From assembly GCA_027002755.1 (NCBI GenBank), contig JALWZI010000134.1:1-6018 (forward strand): DNA of 6,018 nt. The letters are read 5' to 3'. This DNA comes from Campylobacteraceae bacterium (GTDB lineage Bacteria; Campylobacterota; Campylobacteria; Campylobacterales; Sulfurovaceae). The notes below the pieces were generated by a model. The model was not told where the DNA came from. It saw only the letters and a program-made list of their open reading frames with translations, and did no database searches. Both the position numbers and the translations under genes were made by a program. The number at the start of each line of letters is the position of its first letter. Within the stretch, counting starts at the first letter, position 1. This document shows positions 5,106 to 6,018 of the stretch, one piece after another.

Positions 5106-5129
5106 AGAGTGAAGAGTGAAGAGTGAAGA
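5088..5129. repeat. Heptanucleotide repeat E (GTGAAGA x6)
   Basis: Six perfect tandem copies of GTGAAGA, 42 bases. The array begins inside the last codons of the oxidoreductase gene, and its TGA at 5103-5105 is the stop codon. On the plus strand the repeat gives a TGA in all three frames within 21 bases; on the minus strand it is open. Perfect identity of all six copies suggests a young or actively slipping array. Confidence 0.97.
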
Positions 5130-5131
5130 GT

Positions 5132-5157
5132 TTGACACACCTGACGGTTTCTGTCAA
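5132..5157 (-). terminator. Weak hairpin between the converging oxidoreductase and typA genes
   Basis: TTGACA (5132-5137) and TGTCAA (5152-5157) form a 6-bp outer stem, with a possible inner ACC/GGT stem around TGAC. It lies 8 bases after the typA stop on the minus strand and is followed there by the pyrimidine-rich reverse of repeat E, not by a run of T. It could serve as a weak terminator for typA, but it lacks the usual GC-rich stem and U-tract. Confidence 0.3.
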
Positions 5158-5165
5158 GTGCCGCG

Positions 5166-6018
5166 TCACCCCTCCGCCGCGGCTTTTTTGTCCCGGGCGG
5201 CCCGGCGGCGGGCGGCGGGGTCGAGGTGTTTTTTGCGGATACGGATGTTTTCGGGGGTGACTTCCACCAGCTCGTCATCCTCGATCCACTCCATCGCCTG
5301 CTCCAGGGTCAGCTTGCGGGGCGGGACCAGTTTGATGGCGTCGTCGGCTCCGGCGGAGCGCATGTTGGTCAGCTGCTTGCCCTTGAGAGGGTTGACCTCC
5401 AGGTCGCCGGGGCGGGCGCTTTCACCGATCACCATCCCGTTGTAGACCTTGGCCTGGGGCTCGATGAAGAGAATGCCTCTTGCCTGAAGGTTGTAGAGGC
5501 TGAAGGCCACCGCTTCGCCGTTGTCCATGGAGACCAGGGCTCCCTGGGTCCGGCTCTCGACGGTGCCGGTATAGGGGCGATACTCCAGGAAGGAGTGGTT
5601 CATCACCCCCTCCCCTTTGGTATCGGTGAGGAACTCGCTGCGGAAACCGATGAGCCCCCGGGCGGGGATCTCGAACTCGATGCGGACGGTACCGTCGGGC
5701 ATCGGGGTCATGGAGGTCATTTCGGCTTTGCGCTTGCCCAGCTTTTCGATGACGGTCCCCTGGAACTCCTCGGGCACATCAATGACCAGATGCTCGAAGG
5801 GTTCCATCCGCACGCCGTTCTCCTCCTTGATGACCACTTCGGGACGGGCCATGAGGAACTCGAAGCCCTCCCGGCGCATGTTCTCCGCCAGGATCCCGAT
5901 CTGTAGCTCGCCCCGTCCGGAGACTTTGAAGCTGGCGTCTCCCAGAGGCTCCATCCGCATGGCGATATTGGTCTCCATCTCCTTCTCCAGCCGCTCCCGG
6001 ATCTTGTTGGAGGTGACA
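5166..6018 (-). CDS. typA: Translational GTPase TypA/BipA, C-terminal part (gene runs off the right edge)
   Basis: The visible 283 codons are the C-terminal half of TypA/BipA, a ribosome-binding GTPase related to EF-G, involved in ribosome assembly and stress or low-temperature growth. The order of motifs matches the family: [13 protein letters not shown] at the left limit, [23 protein letters not shown] and RPEVV (EF-G-like domain III/V), [93 protein letters not shown], then a basic tail, [16 protein letters not shown]. The GTPase domain and the true start lie outside the window; the internal ATG at 5978 is not the start, because the frame and the homology continue to the edge. The full protein is usually about 600 residues. 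The gene converges on the oxidoreductase gene with a 60-base gap filled by repeat E and a weak hairpin. Confidence 0.96.
   Translation of the reverse strand, partial: VTSNKIRERLEKEMETNIAMRMEPLGDASFKVSGRGELQIGILAENMRREGFEFLMARPEVVIKEENGVRMEPFEHLVIDVPEEFQGTVIEKLGKRKAEMTSMTPMPDGTVRIEFEIPARGLIGFRSEFLTDTKGEGVMNHSFLEYRPYTGTVESRTQGALVSMDNGEAVAFSLYNLQARGILFIEPQAKVYNGMVIGESARPGDLEVNPLKGKQLTNMRSAGADDAIKLVPPRKLTLEQAMEWIEDDELVEVTPENIRIRKKHLDPAARRRAARDKKAAAEG

Noticed and set aside
5226..5906. 226-codon open frame on the plus strand opposite typA
   Set aside because: It is the antisense shadow of the highly conserved TypA C-terminal domains.

Overview
The window looks like ordinary chromosomal DNA from a relatively GC-rich member of the Campylobacterota, such as a Nitratifractor- or Sulfurovum-like organism. 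The main support is the 5' end of a threonyl-tRNA synthetase that reaches its conserved RHS motif after only about 43 residues. This short form without a TGS domain is the one I know from Campylobacter relatives. The genus is inferred from recalled protein similarity and base composition, not from a search.

Left part (1-2003). A divergent intergenic region holds two good extended -10 promoters, one driving thrS leftward and one driving a two-gene unit rightward. The rightward unit encodes an exported DUF3300 protein with a very basic C-terminal tail. It is followed 7 bases later by a 58-residue CPXCG-type cysteine-rich protein, a probable zinc-binding small protein.

Middle part (2006-3608). 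Three genes on the minus strand form a compact operon: an MTH1187/DUF77-type thiamine-binding protein, a 70-residue two-helix membrane protein resembling DUF2892/YgaP, and purM (AIR synthase). The last two overlap by ATGA. purM makes aminoimidazole ribotide, the precursor shared by purines and the thiamine pyrimidine moiety, so a thiamine-binding partner is metabolically plausible. purM converges on the cysteine-rich gene with only 2 bases between the stop codons.

Right part (3576-6018). A 300-base non-coding stretch is built from four different 7-base tandem-repeat families separated by small triloop hairpins, ending in a perfect 12-bp hairpin that covers the start of the next gene. That gene is a HI0933/BaiN-family FAD-dependent oxidoreductase. 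A fifth 7-base array, six perfect copies, overlaps its 3' end and supplies its last codons and its stop. The gene is therefore bracketed by heptanucleotide repeats. Converging on it is the C-terminal half of typA/bipA, a ribosome-associated translational GTPase, which runs off the window.

The protein-coding genes are mostly housekeeping. The most unusual content is the heptanucleotide-repeat and hairpin mosaic around the oxidoreductase gene.
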